A stretch of 64,000 bases of DNA from Azohydromonas aeria (GTDB lineage: Bacteria; Pseudomonadota; Gammaproteobacteria; Burkholderiales; Burkholderiaceae_C): positions 62,001 through 126,000 of the forward strand of contig NZ_VIDQ01000003.1 of assembly GCF_009760915.1 (NCBI RefSeq). Direction: 5' to 3'. Within the stretch, counting starts at the first letter, position 1, and each line of letters starts with the position of its first letter. A model generated the notes under the pieces. The model searched no databases and had not been told where the DNA came from. It was given only the letters and a program-made list of their open reading frames with translations. Below are positions 1 to 8,483 of this stretch, piece by piece. The position numbers and the translations under genes were made by a program.

Positions 1-492
1 CACGCCGCCGCTGCCAAAGGCCAGCGGCTGGGCCGCCGCACGGGCCGCGCGCGCGAAGTCCTCGACGCCCTGCAGTCCCGCGTCGGCGCGGGCCAGCAGG
101 AAGGACGGGCTGCTGGCCAGCCGCGCCACCGCGGCCAGGCCGTCGAGCGGATCGGCCGGGCGCGGGTAAAAGCTGGGATTGATCGTGAGCAGGCTCTCCG
201 GGCACAGCAGCCAATGGTTGCCGTTGGCCGGGGCCGCCAGCAGCCGGCGCCGCGCCAGTTCGCCGCCGGCGCCGTCCACGTTGAGCACCACCACGTCGCG
301 GCGTGCGAGCTGCTGCAGCTGCGGCGCCAGCGTGCGTGCGAGCAGGTCGCCCGACCCGCCCGGGCGCAGCGACACGATCAGCTCCAGCGGCTCCGGGCCG
401 GAACTGCCGCTGAATGCATGTCCTGGGGCGCACCGCAGCCCACCCAGCAGCGCGGCAGCGCCCAGCTGCAGCAGTCGTCGGCGATCAGTCAT
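1..492 (-). CDS. Bug/TctC-type periplasmic solute receptor, C-terminus cut by window edge
   Basis: The first 164 residues are present. The product begins MTDRRRLLQLGAAALLGG, a Tat/Sec-like leader, and continues with a segment reading LELIVSLRPGGSGDLLAR, which matches the conserved early motif of Bug (TctC) receptors of tripartite tricarboxylate transporters. A later stretch around LAAVARLASSPSFLLARAD also fits that family. Such proteins are periplasmic and bind small carboxylates or other solutes. The start overlaps the stop of the upstream ATP-grasp gene by 8 bases (ATGACTGA), so the two are probably translated together. A free-standing Bug receptor translationally coupled to a ligase is unusual; it might deliver a substrate or sense one. 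The family assignment is fairly sure and the ligand is unknown. Confidence 0.7.
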   Translation of the reverse strand, partial: MTDRRRLLQLGAAALLGGLRCAPGHAFSGSSGPEPLELIVSLRPGGSGDLLARTLAPQLQQLARRDVVVLNVDGAGGELARRRLLAAPANGNHWLLCPESLLTINPSFYPRPADPLDGLAAVARLASSPSFLLARADAGLQGVEDFARAARAAAQPLAFGSGGV

Positions 493-2443
493 GGCAAGTC
501 TCCTCAAGGCAGCGTGCAGCGCGCGCGATGCAGGCCGCGGTATCGGACTCGAACAGCAGGCGTGGCGCGCTCCCGGTGCCGAAGCCCGCCGGCAGCAGGC
601 CGCGCATCGCCTGGGGCAGCACCACCACGCCGCGGGCATGCGGCAGCACCAGGCGCAGCGCCTCGCGCACCGCGCCCTCCGGCAGCGCCGGCGGCGGCGG
701 GGTCAGCAGCAGCACGTCGCAGCGGTCCATCGGCAGCCCGGTGCGCTGCAGCGGCCCCCAGGGCAGGGCCAGCACCGCCGCGTCCACGCCGCGGTGCGCC
801 AGCACGGCCTGCCCGGCGTCGAAGGCGCTGTCCAGGCGGCCGGCCACCGGCACGCCGCCCACGTGCACGCCCAGCGCGCTGGCGCAGCCCAGCACGCCGG
901 CACGGGGCAGCGGCGGCAGCGCCGCAGCCAGGGCCCCGGCCAGGGCCGGCGCGCCCAGCGCCAAAAGCACCGGAATGCGGCCACCGCGCGGCACCAGCCG
1001 CCGCAGCAGCTCGGCGTACACGTGCGGCGATGTGCTGGAGCCGATCTGCGGCTGGCTGTTGACGTCGCAAACCACCGCCCCGGACTCCAGCCAGGAGGTG
1101 GAGATGTCGGGGATCAGCAGGTCGATGCCGGCCAGGTCCAGCTGCAGCGCCGCAGCCACTTCCACCGCCAGGCGCCGGTTGTCGGGATGCACCGCCTCGG
1201 GCGGCACCAGCGCGATGCTGCCGCCGGCCGAGACGTTGGCGCGGCGGCGCAGCGCGACGTAGCGCCCGGGGGCCGGCACGCTTTGCGGCGTCAGCCCGGC
1301 CTGCGCCAGCAGGCCCAGCGCTTCCTCGTCCAGCGCCAGCAGCTCGCCGCGGCCGCGCTCGCGGCTGCGCCGCTGCAACTCCGCGCCGCGCTGCGCCAGC
1401 GCCACGAGCTGCGCCACGTTCTGCACGCCATCGCCCTCCACGCCGCCAGGGCGGCGCACCGTGGTCTTGAGCAGCTCGCCCTGGAACACCGTCATGCGGT
1501 GGTCGCTGCCGTCGAAGTGCTTTTCCACCAGCACCCGCGCGGAGTGCGCGCGCGCGGCGGCGAAGGCCGCGCGCAACGACTCCTCGTCGCACAGCCCGGC
1601 GGCGACGCCACGGCCCTGGTCGGTGTCCGCCGGCTTGACCACCACCGGCCAGCCCAGCCGCCGCGCCACGCGCAGCGCCGCGTCGGCGTCGGCCGCCAGC
1701 GCGTGCACGGGCGCGGGTAGACCGCGCTGGCGCAGCACCTGCGCGGTCTGCACCTTGTCCTGTGCCAGCCGCGTGCCGATGGCGGGGGTGCGCTCGGTGA
1801 AGCTGCTGTCGAGCCAGCAGGCGTGCCGCCCGTCGCCGAAGCGGTGCACGTTGCCGGCCACCGGCGTCACGGGCAGGTCCAGCTGGGCCGCCGCGGCCAG
1901 GAAGCGGTGCGTGTTGATGCCGCCGGCGCGGTCGGCTTGCAGTTGCTCGCGCAACCGCTCCAGGCTTTCCGGCCGGGGCGCGGCGCCGGCCAAGGCGGCC
2001 TGCAGCGCGCCCGCCACCCAGGCCAGCGTGGCGGCGGCGGCCCTGGGCGTCGCGCAGGGCAGTGCCGCTTCCACGCGCTGCGGCGCCGACGCCTCGGCCG
2101 GCGGCCCGGGCAGCCAGGCGCTGGCGTTGCCGTGCACCGGCAGCAGGGCCTGGCGCTGCAGCGCGCAACTCCAGAAGAGCAGCCGCTGCGCCAGCGCCAG
2201 CGCGGCGGGCGTGTGCGGCGGCAGCGGCAGCGGTCCGGGCAGGGCCGTCGCGGCGGCCAGGCCCGCGTCCAGCGCGGCGACGTCCAGTCCCCGCGGCAGC
2301 GGCGCCACCACCAGGCCGCCGCGCAGCACCGGCTGGCGGCTGCCGTAGGCCCGGCCGGGCAGCGCCTGCCACTGCGGGTCCAGGCGCAGCAGCGCCGCGG
2401 CGGGAGCGGCCGCCTGCACGGTAGGGGTTGTTGTCATGGGCAT
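485..2443 (-). CDS. Cyanophycin-synthetase-like ATP-grasp protein with degenerate Mur domain (paralog B)
   Basis: 652 residues. Residues about 170-485 follow cyanophycin synthetase: SSFTERTPAIGTRLAQDK (213-230), VVVKPADTDQGRGV (267-280), GSDHRMTVFQGEL (312-324), RRRANVSAGG (399-408) and an ATP-grasp end DVNSQPQIG (460-468). The C-terminus (489-590) aligns with the start of the CphA Mur-ligase domain (GRIPV..., then GVHVGG, then DRCDVLLL), but the nucleotide-binding TGTNGKT loop is replaced by LALGAPALAG, so that half is unlikely to bind ATP. An ATP-dependent carboxylate-amine ligation is expected; the acceptor is unknown. It lies 31 bases after the glycosyltransferase and overlaps the Bug-type gene. 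A second ATG at 2437 is an equally possible start. It is a paralog of 21963-23921, which is also 652 residues long. A true cyanophycin-polymerising role is unlikely. Confidence 0.8.
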   Translation of the reverse strand: MPMTTTPTVQAAAPAAALLRLDPQWQALPGRAYGSRQPVLRGGLVVAPLPRGLDVAALDAGLAAATALPGPLPLPPHTPAALALAQRLLFWSCALQRQALLPVHGNASAWLPGPPAEASAPQRVEAALPCATPRAAAATLAWVAGALQAALAGAAPRPESLERLREQLQADRAGGINTHRFLAAAAQLDLPVTPVAGNVHRFGDGRHACWLDSSFTERTPAIGTRLAQDKVQTAQVLRQRGLPAPVHALAADADAALRVARRLGWPVVVKPADTDQGRGVAAGLCDEESLRAAFAAARAHSARVLVEKHFDGSDHRMTVFQGELLKTTVRRPGGVEGDGVQNVAQLVALAQRGAELQRRSRERGRGELLALDEEALGLLAQAGLTPQSVPAPGRYVALRRRANVSAGGSIALVPPEAVHPDNRRLAVEVAAALQLDLAGIDLLIPDISTSWLESGAVVCDVNSQPQIGSSTSPHVYAELLRRLVPRGGRIPVLLALGAPALAGALAAALPPLPRAGVLGCASALGVHVGGVPVAGRLDSAFDAGQAVLAHRGVDAAVLALPWGPLQRTGLPMDRCDVLLLTPPPPALPEGAVREALRLVLPHARGVVVLPQAMRGLLPAGFGTGSAPRLLFESDTAACIARAARCLEETCHD

Positions 2444-2474
2444 GGGGCCGTGGCGGCGTCGGGCGCGGGAGCGG

Positions 2475-3209
2475 TCAGAACTCGTGCGCGCCGGTGTGCG
2501 AGAGCCGGTGGCGCAGGTTGGCGAAGACCTTGCCGCCCAGGTCGCGCCAGCGCCGGCAGAAGGCGTAGTCCTCGGAGAGGTAGCGGCGCGAGTCCGGCTC
2601 GATCATGGTCTCGAACAGGCCCACGCAGTGCTCGGGGCGCACGTGCTCCAGGTAGCCCGCGACGTCGTTGACGTAGCCCAGCTCGGCGCGGTAGTGGTCG
2701 CGCATGCGCTCCAGCACGTGGCGCTGGATCAGCATGAAGCCTGTGCCCAGCGCCTGCACCTCCTGCCAGCCCCGGGGCAGTCCGGCGGGCTGGTCGTCGC
2801 TGCGCAGCAGCGTGTAGTTCATGGCGCGCGCGCGCAGCGCCGCGGGCTTGAGCGGGTTGCCGTCCGGACCGGGCTCGGTGGCCAGCCGCGCCACGCGGTC
2901 CCACTGGTAGCCCTTGGTGGGATAGGGCGTGCCGCACACGTCGTAGCCGGCATCCACCAGGTCCAGCAGCGCGCGCGGGCGCCAGCCGATGTCGGCGTCG
3001 ATGAACATCAGCGCGTCGCAGTTCGAGCCCAGGAAGGCGGCCACGAGGTTGTTGCGCGCGCGCGTGATCAGCGACTCGTTGCTGAAGGTTGACAGCACCA
3101 TCGCGTGCCCGGCATCGCGCAGCGCGTCCTGGCTGGCGAGGATCGACTTCAGGTAGGACTCGTTGACGACCCGGCCGTAGCAGGGCGTGCAGATCATGAC
3201 GCGGCTCAT
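2475..3209 (-). CDS. Small GT-A-type glycosyltransferase
   Basis: 244 residues. It begins MSRVMICTPCYGRVV, a nucleotide-sugar-binding type N-terminus, and carries a DxD motif in LMFIDADIGW (D71, D73), followed by GTPYPTKGYQWDRV and an acidic C-terminal patch LSEDYAFCRRW. These are features of compact GT-A glycosyltransferases related to family 2 and Anp1-like enzymes. There is no signal peptide or membrane segment, so it should act in the cytoplasm before export. The ATG at 3209 is preferred to the longer reading from 3248 because AAAGG lies 8 bases upstream and the extra residues are not conserved in character. It sits between HlyD and an ATP-grasp ligase, so the natural inference is modification of the protein exported by the neighbouring transporter. 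Sugar and acceptor are not known. Confidence 0.72.
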   Translation of the reverse strand: MSRVMICTPCYGRVVNESYLKSILASQDALRDAGHAMVLSTFSNESLITRARNNLVAAFLGSNCDALMFIDADIGWRPRALLDLVDAGYDVCGTPYPTKGYQWDRVARLATEPGPDGNPLKPAALRARAMNYTLLRSDDQPAGLPRGWQEVQALGTGFMLIQRHVLERMRDHYRAELGYVNDVAGYLEHVRPEHCVGLFETMIEPDSRRYLSEDYAFCRRWRDLGGKVFANLRHRLSHTGAHEF

Positions 3210-3295
3210 GGGAATGCCTTTCGTGCGGGCCCTGCGCGGGCCCGGCAAGTCAGTGGATGCGGCCGGAGGCCGGCGGCGAAGGGCGGCGCGGCGCC

Positions 3296-4492
3296 TCAGC
3301 GCTCGCCGAAGGCCTCGGAGAAGGTCTTGACCACGGGCTTGAGCAGGAACTCCAGTACCGTGCGGCGCCCGGTGCGGATGTCAATGGTGGCGGTCATGCC
3401 GGGAATGACGTCCAGGCTGCGGCCGGTGTGCGTGGCCGCCGGCGAGGGCGTGGCCACGTGCACGCGGTAGTAGGTGCTGCCCGGTGTGTCCGGGCGCTGC
3501 CCTTCCTCGCGCATGCTGTCGGCGCCGACGTAGGCGACCTGGCCGTGCACCGCGCCGTACACCGTGTAGTCGTAGGCGTCGAACTTGATCATCGACTCCA
3601 GCCCCGGGCGTACCTGCGCGATGTCGCGCGGCGCGACCTTGGCCTCCACAATCATGCGGTCGTCCACCGGCACGATGCTCAGCAGCTCGTCGCCGGGCTT
3701 GAGCACCGCGCCCAGCGTCGTGAAGCGCACGTTCTTGACGATGCCGTCCATGGGCGAGGCCACCACCACGTTGTCGAGCTGGCGCCGGCGCTGCGTGGCC
3801 TGCTCCTGGATCTGCTGGAGTTCGTCGCGCGCCTTGGCCAGCTCGGCGCTGGCGTCCTGCACGTACTGGTTGCGGCGGCTGTCCACCTTGGCCTGCGCCT
3901 CCGAGACCATGCGCGTGGCGCGCAGCAGCTCCATGCGGTTGGAGTCGCCGTCGGCCAGCAGCTTCTCCGTGATCGCCAGCTCTTCGCGCGCCGTGCGCAC
4001 GATGCCTGTGAGCGTGGCCAGGTCCGTCTGCAGGTTGGCGCGCCGGCCAGCGAACAGCAGGTCCTGATCGCGCATGAGTTCGGGGAAGCCCCGCACTTCG
4101 GCCGGGTAGCTCACCGAGGCCGCGCCGGCGAGCTCCGCACGCAGGCGCGCCATGCTCGCCAGCAGCGAGGCGCGCTTGGCGCTCGTGGCGTCGAGCTCGG
4201 ACTTGCTGCGCGTCTCGTCGAAACGCGCCAGCACCTGTCCCTTGCGCACCCGGTCGCCCTCGGCCACGCCCAGCTGGGCCAGCACGCCGCCATCGACGGA
4301 CTGGATCACCTGCACGCGGCGGCTGGCAATGACGGTGGCCTGCGCGCGCACGACCTCGTCCACCTCGGAGACGGCCGACCAGGCCACCAGGGCGCCCAGC
4401 GTCAGCGTCACCAGCCAGATCAGTGCCGAGCCCAGCAGCGAGCCGCGGCGGCGGGCCGCCGGAGCGGTGGCGTTCGTGAAGTCGTCGTTCAT
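3296..4492 (-). CDS. HlyD-family membrane fusion protein of type I secretion
   Basis: 398 residues. A cytoplasmic Arg-rich N-terminus is followed by one membrane segment (about 19-42, LLGSALIWLVTLTLGALVAW). A biotinyl-lipoyl-like strand comes next (VIQSVDGGVLAQLGVAEGD, then VRKGQVLARFD), followed by a long coiled-coil hairpin rich in Arg, Glu and Ala (about 110-245) and the beta-barrel part with the family signature VIPGMTATIDIRTGRRTVLEFLLKP at the C-terminus. This protein links the ABC exporter to TolC in the periplasm. The start overlaps the ABC gene stop by ATGA, so the two are translationally coupled. Its length is normal for the family, and the identification is secure. Confidence 0.93.
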   Translation of the reverse strand: MNDDFTNATAPAARRRGSLLGSALIWLVTLTLGALVAWSAVSEVDEVVRAQATVIASRRVQVIQSVDGGVLAQLGVAEGDRVRKGQVLARFDETRSKSELDATSAKRASLLASMARLRAELAGAASVSYPAEVRGFPELMRDQDLLFAGRRANLQTDLATLTGIVRTAREELAITEKLLADGDSNRMELLRATRMVSEAQAKVDSRRNQYVQDASAELAKARDELQQIQEQATQRRRQLDNVVVASPMDGIVKNVRFTTLGAVLKPGDELLSIVPVDDRMIVEAKVAPRDIAQVRPGLESMIKFDAYDYTVYGAVHGQVAYVGADSMREEGQRPDTPGSTYYRVHVATPSPAATHTGRSLDVIPGMTATIDIRTGRRTVLEFLLKPVVKTFSEAFGER

Positions 4493-6744
4493 GACAGCGC
4501 GGGAGCGGAAGTGGAGACGGCGGTGGCGGCCCGGGCCGCCGCGGTGGTGGGGGAGGCCGAGGCCGCAGCGGCCGGCGCGGTCGCCGGGCCAGCGGCTGCG
4601 CGGGAGCGCTGCAGCAGCGCGGCGCGGTCGCCGTCGGCCACCACGCGGCCGCGCTGCATGACGATGGCGCGGCGGCACAGTGAGGCCGCGCCCGGGCGGT
4701 GCGTGGCCACCACCAGCACGTCGCGCTCGCCCAGCACCTGTTCCAGCGCCTGGTACATGCGTTGTTCGGTGGCGGGGTCCAGCGCGCTGCTGGGCTCGTC
4801 GAGCAGCCAAATGCGCGGGCGTCGCGCCATGGCGCGCGCCACGCCACAGAGTTGGCGCTGGCCCACCGACAGCCCGCTGCCGCCCTCGGCGATGGGGCGG
4901 TCCAGCCCGCGCGGGTGGTCCGACAGCAGTCCGTCCAGGCCCAGCGCGCGCACCGCCTCCAGCAGCTGCTGGTCCGGCACCAGCGCGCCCAGGCACAGGT
5001 TCTCGCGCAGCGTGCCGCGGAACATCTGCACTTCCTGGGGCAGCAGCGCCACGGCGCGGCGCAGCACGTCCGGGTCCACGAGCGTGATGTCCAGCCCGCC
5101 CATGAGCACCCGGCCGGCGCTGGGCCGGTACAGCCCGGCGAGCACGCGCAGCAGCGTGGACTTGCCCGAGCCCGGCGGGCCCACCAGCACCACGCGCTCG
5201 CCCTCGGCCAGCGTGAGCGCGCCGATGTCGAGCTGCGGCACCGGTGCCTCGTCGTAGTTGAAGCGCAGGCCCTCCAGCCGCAGCTCCGCGCCCAGCGCCT
5301 GCGGGCGCAGCAGCCGCACGCTCGGGTCGCGCTCGGCGGGCAGGCTCAGCACCGCGTTGACCGCCCTGAGCGCCAGCGCCGCGGCGTGGCCCTGCGTGAG
5401 CAGGTGGATGCCGCTGGAGATCGGGCCGACCACGCGCCCGCCCAGCATCGTCACGGCGATGAGACCGCCCACGGTCAGGCTGCCTTCCTGGATCAGGTAC
5501 ACCCCGAACACGATCACGGCCAGGTACGACACGCTGGACAGGCTCACGGCCAGCGACGACGTCAGGGCGTTGGTGGCGCGCTGGCGGCGCGCGTGCTCCG
5601 AGACGTCGCGCGTGAGAGCGCGCCAGCGCTCGGCGAAGCGCCACGTCGCGCCCAGCGCCTTGATGGTCTCGCTGCCGGCGATGGACTCCACCAGCAGCCC
5701 GTTGCGCGCGTGCACGCCCGCCTGCTGTTGCGCTGCCAGGCGCCGCACGCCCGCCTGAGCCAGCAGCCCCGCTACCAGCGCCAGCGCCGCCGCGGCCACG
5801 TACACCCACGCCAGCGGCCCGCCGATGCAGGCGATGACGACGATGAAGACCAGTGCAAAGGGAATCTCCGCCAGCGTGAACAGCACGCTGGAGGTGAAGA
5901 AGGCGCGCGCGGCCTCCAGGCCGCCAACCTGCGCCGCGAGCGTGCCGACCGCGCGCGGCCGGGCGTCCAGCCGCACGTCGCCCAGCACGCGGAACACCTC
6001 GGACGACACCTCCTCGTCGATGTCGCAGGCAATTCGGTCAAGCATGCGCGCGCGCACCACGCGCAGCACGAAGTCGAAGGCCAGCAGCAGCCCCACGATG
6101 CCCACCAGCGCCCACAGCGTGGACAGCGCGAAGGACGGCACCACGCGGTCGTATACCTGCTGCGAGAACAGCCCCGTGGCCACGGCCAGCACGCTGGTGA
6201 GCAGCGAGGCCAGGGCCACCTCCGCCAGCAGGCGGCGGCGCTGGCGCAGCGCACTGCCCAGCAGCGCGCGCGCGGGCTGCGCCTCGTCGCCGTCGGCCGC
6301 GGCAGCGGCCGCCCCGGCACGCGGGCGCAGCCACAGCGCTGCGGCCTGCGCGACGTCCTGGCGAGAGAGTTCCAGCAGCGCGCCGTCGCCCGCATCCAGC
6401 ACCACGTGCTCGCCGCGCTGCTCTACCAGCACCCAGGTGCGGCCGTCGTGCTCGACAAGAGCGGGCAGGTGCTGCGGCTGCAGCGCGTGGCCGAGGGTGC
6501 CGGCCAGCTCGAAGCCGTAGAGGCCCAGCTTGTTGAGCGCGCCGTCGAGCCGGCGCAGCGTCTCGCGTCCCTGGCCGAATCGCGGCTCGCCCGTGGCCTT
6601 CAGCGCGTGGCGCGTGGCCTCCAGCTCCACGGCACGGCCCAGCAGGCCCAGCAGCCGCTGCAGCGCCGCCGCGCCCAGCGCCGTGCCGCCGGGGGCGGCG
6701 TCCGTTGCGGCCGCGGGGTCGCTCACGGGTTGGTTTCGATCCAT
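4489..6744 (-). CDS. Type I secretion ABC transporter (membrane and ATPase fused)
   Basis: 751 residues, as expected for a HlyB/LapB-type exporter. Residues about 30-140 resemble the C39-peptidase-like domain without a catalytic cysteine, which in this family binds substrate rather than cutting it. An Ala-rich linker (141-160) and six membrane helices (about 170-450) follow. The ATPase has Walker A GPPGSGKST (522-530), a signature LSVGQ (625-629), Walker B IWLLDEP and the switch histidine in VVATHRP. The start overlaps the TolC gene end by 22 bases. The absent catalytic cysteine argues against a bacteriocin leader peptidase and for export of large proteins carrying a C-terminal signal. The adjacent giant protein is the obvious substrate. 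Confidence 0.92.
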   Translation of the reverse strand: MDRNQPVSDPAAATDAAPGGTALGAAALQRLLGLLGRAVELEATRHALKATGEPRFGQGRETLRRLDGALNKLGLYGFELAGTLGHALQPQHLPALVEHDGRTWVLVEQRGEHVVLDAGDGALLELSRQDVAQAAALWLRPRAGAAAAAADGDEAQPARALLGSALRQRRRLLAEVALASLLTSVLAVATGLFSQQVYDRVVPSFALSTLWALVGIVGLLLAFDFVLRVVRARMLDRIACDIDEEVSSEVFRVLGDVRLDARPRAVGTLAAQVGGLEAARAFFTSSVLFTLAEIPFALVFIVVIACIGGPLAWVYVAAAALALVAGLLAQAGVRRLAAQQQAGVHARNGLLVESIAGSETIKALGATWRFAERWRALTRDVSEHARRQRATNALTSSLAVSLSSVSYLAVIVFGVYLIQEGSLTVGGLIAVTMLGGRVVGPISSGIHLLTQGHAAALALRAVNAVLSLPAERDPSVRLLRPQALGAELRLEGLRFNYDEAPVPQLDIGALTLAEGERVVLVGPPGSGKSTLLRVLAGLYRPSAGRVLMGGLDITLVDPDVLRRAVALLPQEVQMFRGTLRENLCLGALVPDQQLLEAVRALGLDGLLSDHPRGLDRPIAEGGSGLSVGQRQLCGVARAMARRPRIWLLDEPSSALDPATEQRMYQALEQVLGERDVLVVATHRPGAASLCRRAIVMQRGRVVADGDRAALLQRSRAAAGPATAPAAAASASPTTAAARAATAVSTSAPALS

Positions 6745-8096
6745 GGGGACAGTGCTCCGGTGTTGCCCATCAGGCGCAGCGCGCCCTGCGCGTGCTGAGT
6801 GCGGGCGCGCGACAGCGCCACGCGCGTGTCCAGCACCTCGCGGAAGATGTTGAGAACCTCGATCCAGGTACGCCGCCCGGCCTCGAACTGGCGCATGTAG
6901 GAATCGGCCGTGTACTGCAGCGACTCGATCTGCGGCACCAGCCCGGCGATCTGGCGCCGCGCCGACTGCTCCTCGGTGAGGTGCGCGCGCGCGCGCAGCC
7001 GGATCTCCTGCTCGGCCACACGCGCCTGGTCCTGCGCGGTGGTGATGCGGCTTTGCGCGGCCTGGATCGACGACAGCGACCCCAGGCCGGCCTCGGGCGT
7101 GAAGCTCAGCGCCAGCATCGCGCGGGTGTCGCCCGGCACGCCGCCCGCGGTGCCGTCCTGGCGCTCCAGGCGCAGCGACAGCCGCGGCAGCGACTCGCCG
7201 CGGCGCACCGCCGCGGCCGCCTGCGCCGCCTCGATGTCGGCCTCGCGCTGCGCGGCCACGTTGGATCGGGCCAGGTACTCGGCCTCGGCGCTGTCGGCGT
7301 CGCGCAGCGCCGAGGCGGGCACCTCCAGGGCCTGCGGCGCACCCGCGACCGGGCCCACGACAAGGGCTCGCAGCTCCGAGCGCGAGCGCTCGAGTTCGGC
7401 CGCCAGTTGCTCGCGCTGCACGCCCACCGACGCCAGCCGGGCCTGTGCTGCCGACACGTCGGACTTGGCCGCGGCACCGGCCTGCTCGCGCCGCTCGACG
7501 TAGGCCAGCAGCCGCTCGAACACGGCGCGCCCGTCGTCGGCGATGCGCAGCCGCTCCTGTGCCCCGGACCAGCCCAGGTACGCCACGGCCGTCTGCTCCT
7601 CGGTGTTGCGGCGGGCCTCGGACTCACCCAGCCGCGCCGCAGCTTCCTGTGCACGGGCCAGGTCGATGGCGCCGGAGATGCGCCCGCCGCTCCACAGGGG
7701 CTGGTCCAAGCGCAGCAGCCGCGAGTTCGAGCCCGACTGTGAGGACGACCGGCCCGGTACGACCTCGGCCGACAGCGTGGGATAGCGTGCCCACTCCGCG
7801 CCTTCGCGCAGGTAGCCCGCGGTGACGCGCTCGGAACCGGCTGCGGCCACTGCAGGGCTGCGCGCCAGCGCATCGGCCACGGCGGCGCGCAGCGTGTAGA
7901 CGCCGGCCAGGCTCGAAGCGGTGACGGTGATGCGGACCGGCGCCGGTGTGTCGGCCTGGGTTTGGGCCTGGGTTTGGGCCTGGGCCGGCATGCCGGCCCA
8001 GGCCCAGGCCAGCGCCACCAGGCCCAGCACCGCGGCCGCTCGCGGCGGCTTGCCGCCGCAGCCAGCCTTTGTACTACTCGATGACAACAACTTCAT
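6723..8096 (-). CDS. TolC-family outer membrane efflux protein
   Basis: About 457 residues from the ATG at 8096 (MKLLSSSSTKAG), chosen because it is followed by a clear signal peptide ending near PAQAQ; longer readings add only residues of non-coding character. The mature protein shows the duplicated helical pattern of TolC, including LDQPLWSGGRISGAIDLARAQ and the later YMRQFEAGRRTWIEVLNIFRE, a typical LapE/AggA-type signature. Just after the signal peptide is a short QTQAQTQA repeat encoded by a tandem 12-base repeat. It forms the outer-membrane duct of the type I system. Its stop overlaps the ABC start by 22 bases, so the order TolC-ABC-HlyD forms one operon, probably beginning in the 387-base gap upstream. 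Confidence 0.92.
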   Translation of the reverse strand: MKLLSSSSTKAGCGGKPPRAAAVLGLVALAWAWAGMPAQAQTQAQTQADTPAPVRITVTASSLAGVYTLRAAVADALARSPAVAAAGSERVTAGYLREGAEWARYPTLSAEVVPGRSSSQSGSNSRLLRLDQPLWSGGRISGAIDLARAQEAAARLGESEARRNTEEQTAVAYLGWSGAQERLRIADDGRAVFERLLAYVERREQAGAAAKSDVSAAQARLASVGVQREQLAAELERSRSELRALVVGPVAGAPQALEVPASALRDADSAEAEYLARSNVAAQREADIEAAQAAAAVRRGESLPRLSLRLERQDGTAGGVPGDTRAMLALSFTPEAGLGSLSSIQAAQSRITTAQDQARVAEQEIRLRARAHLTEEQSARRQIAGLVPQIESLQYTADSYMRQFEAGRRTWIEVLNIFREVLDTRVALSRARTQHAQGALRLMGNTGALSPWIETNP

Positions 8097-8383
8097 GGGG
8101 CGCCAGGGCCGGGGGCAGGGCATTTGCAGGAGCCGCCCGGCCGCAGTTCGCGGCGCAGTGAGGATGGACGGCGGGCGTTCGGTGTGCCGGAGCCACGCGA
8201 TGGGTGGCGGACGGGACACGGGGATCGTGGCGGCAGGCCGGCTCGTTCCGGCCCGTCTCGTCACGGTAAGGAATTGGAGCATCGGGCCCTGCGCGGCGAG
8301 GGCGCGAATAGCGTCGGGAACGCTGCCCAGTTCAGGGTTTGAGGCCTCGGGGCCTTGCGGCCGGCTCGGCGGCCGGCGCCAGC

Positions 8384-8407
8384 GAAAATGCCCGCGTGCG
8401 CGGGCAT
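8384..8407 (-). terminator. Rho-independent terminator after the lipoprotein gene
   Basis: A perfect 8-base stem (ATGCCCGC and GCGGGCAT, positions 8388-8395 and 8400-8407) with a 4-base loop is followed on the minus strand by TTTT. It stands about 77 bases after the lipoprotein stop and separates the giant-protein transcript from the secretion operon. Confidence 0.75.
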
Positions 8408-8410
8408 GAA

Positions 8411-8435
8411 GGCCCGACCGTCCATGGGTCGGGCC
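8411..8435 (-). terminator. Second stem-loop in tandem with the terminator
   Basis: Perfect 9-base inverted repeat GGCCCGACC / GGTCGGGCC (8411-8419 and 8427-8435) with a 7-base loop, read first on the minus strand, 3 bases before the hairpin at 8388-8407. It probably strengthens termination. It lacks its own T-run. Confidence 0.6.
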
Positions 8436-8483
8436 GGGGGCATGCCGGCGACAGGAACCTGCGCCTGGCCGGCATCCGGGGCC

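Larger units (their letters stand above)
8097..8483. other. Intergenic region between lipoprotein gene and TolC gene
   Basis: 387 bases with no credible gene. The half next to the lipoprotein stop holds two hairpins described separately. The remaining part, about 8097-8380, lies directly upstream of the TolC gene and is the likely place for the secretion operon promoter, but no clear -35/-10 pair was found. Confidence 0.5.
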
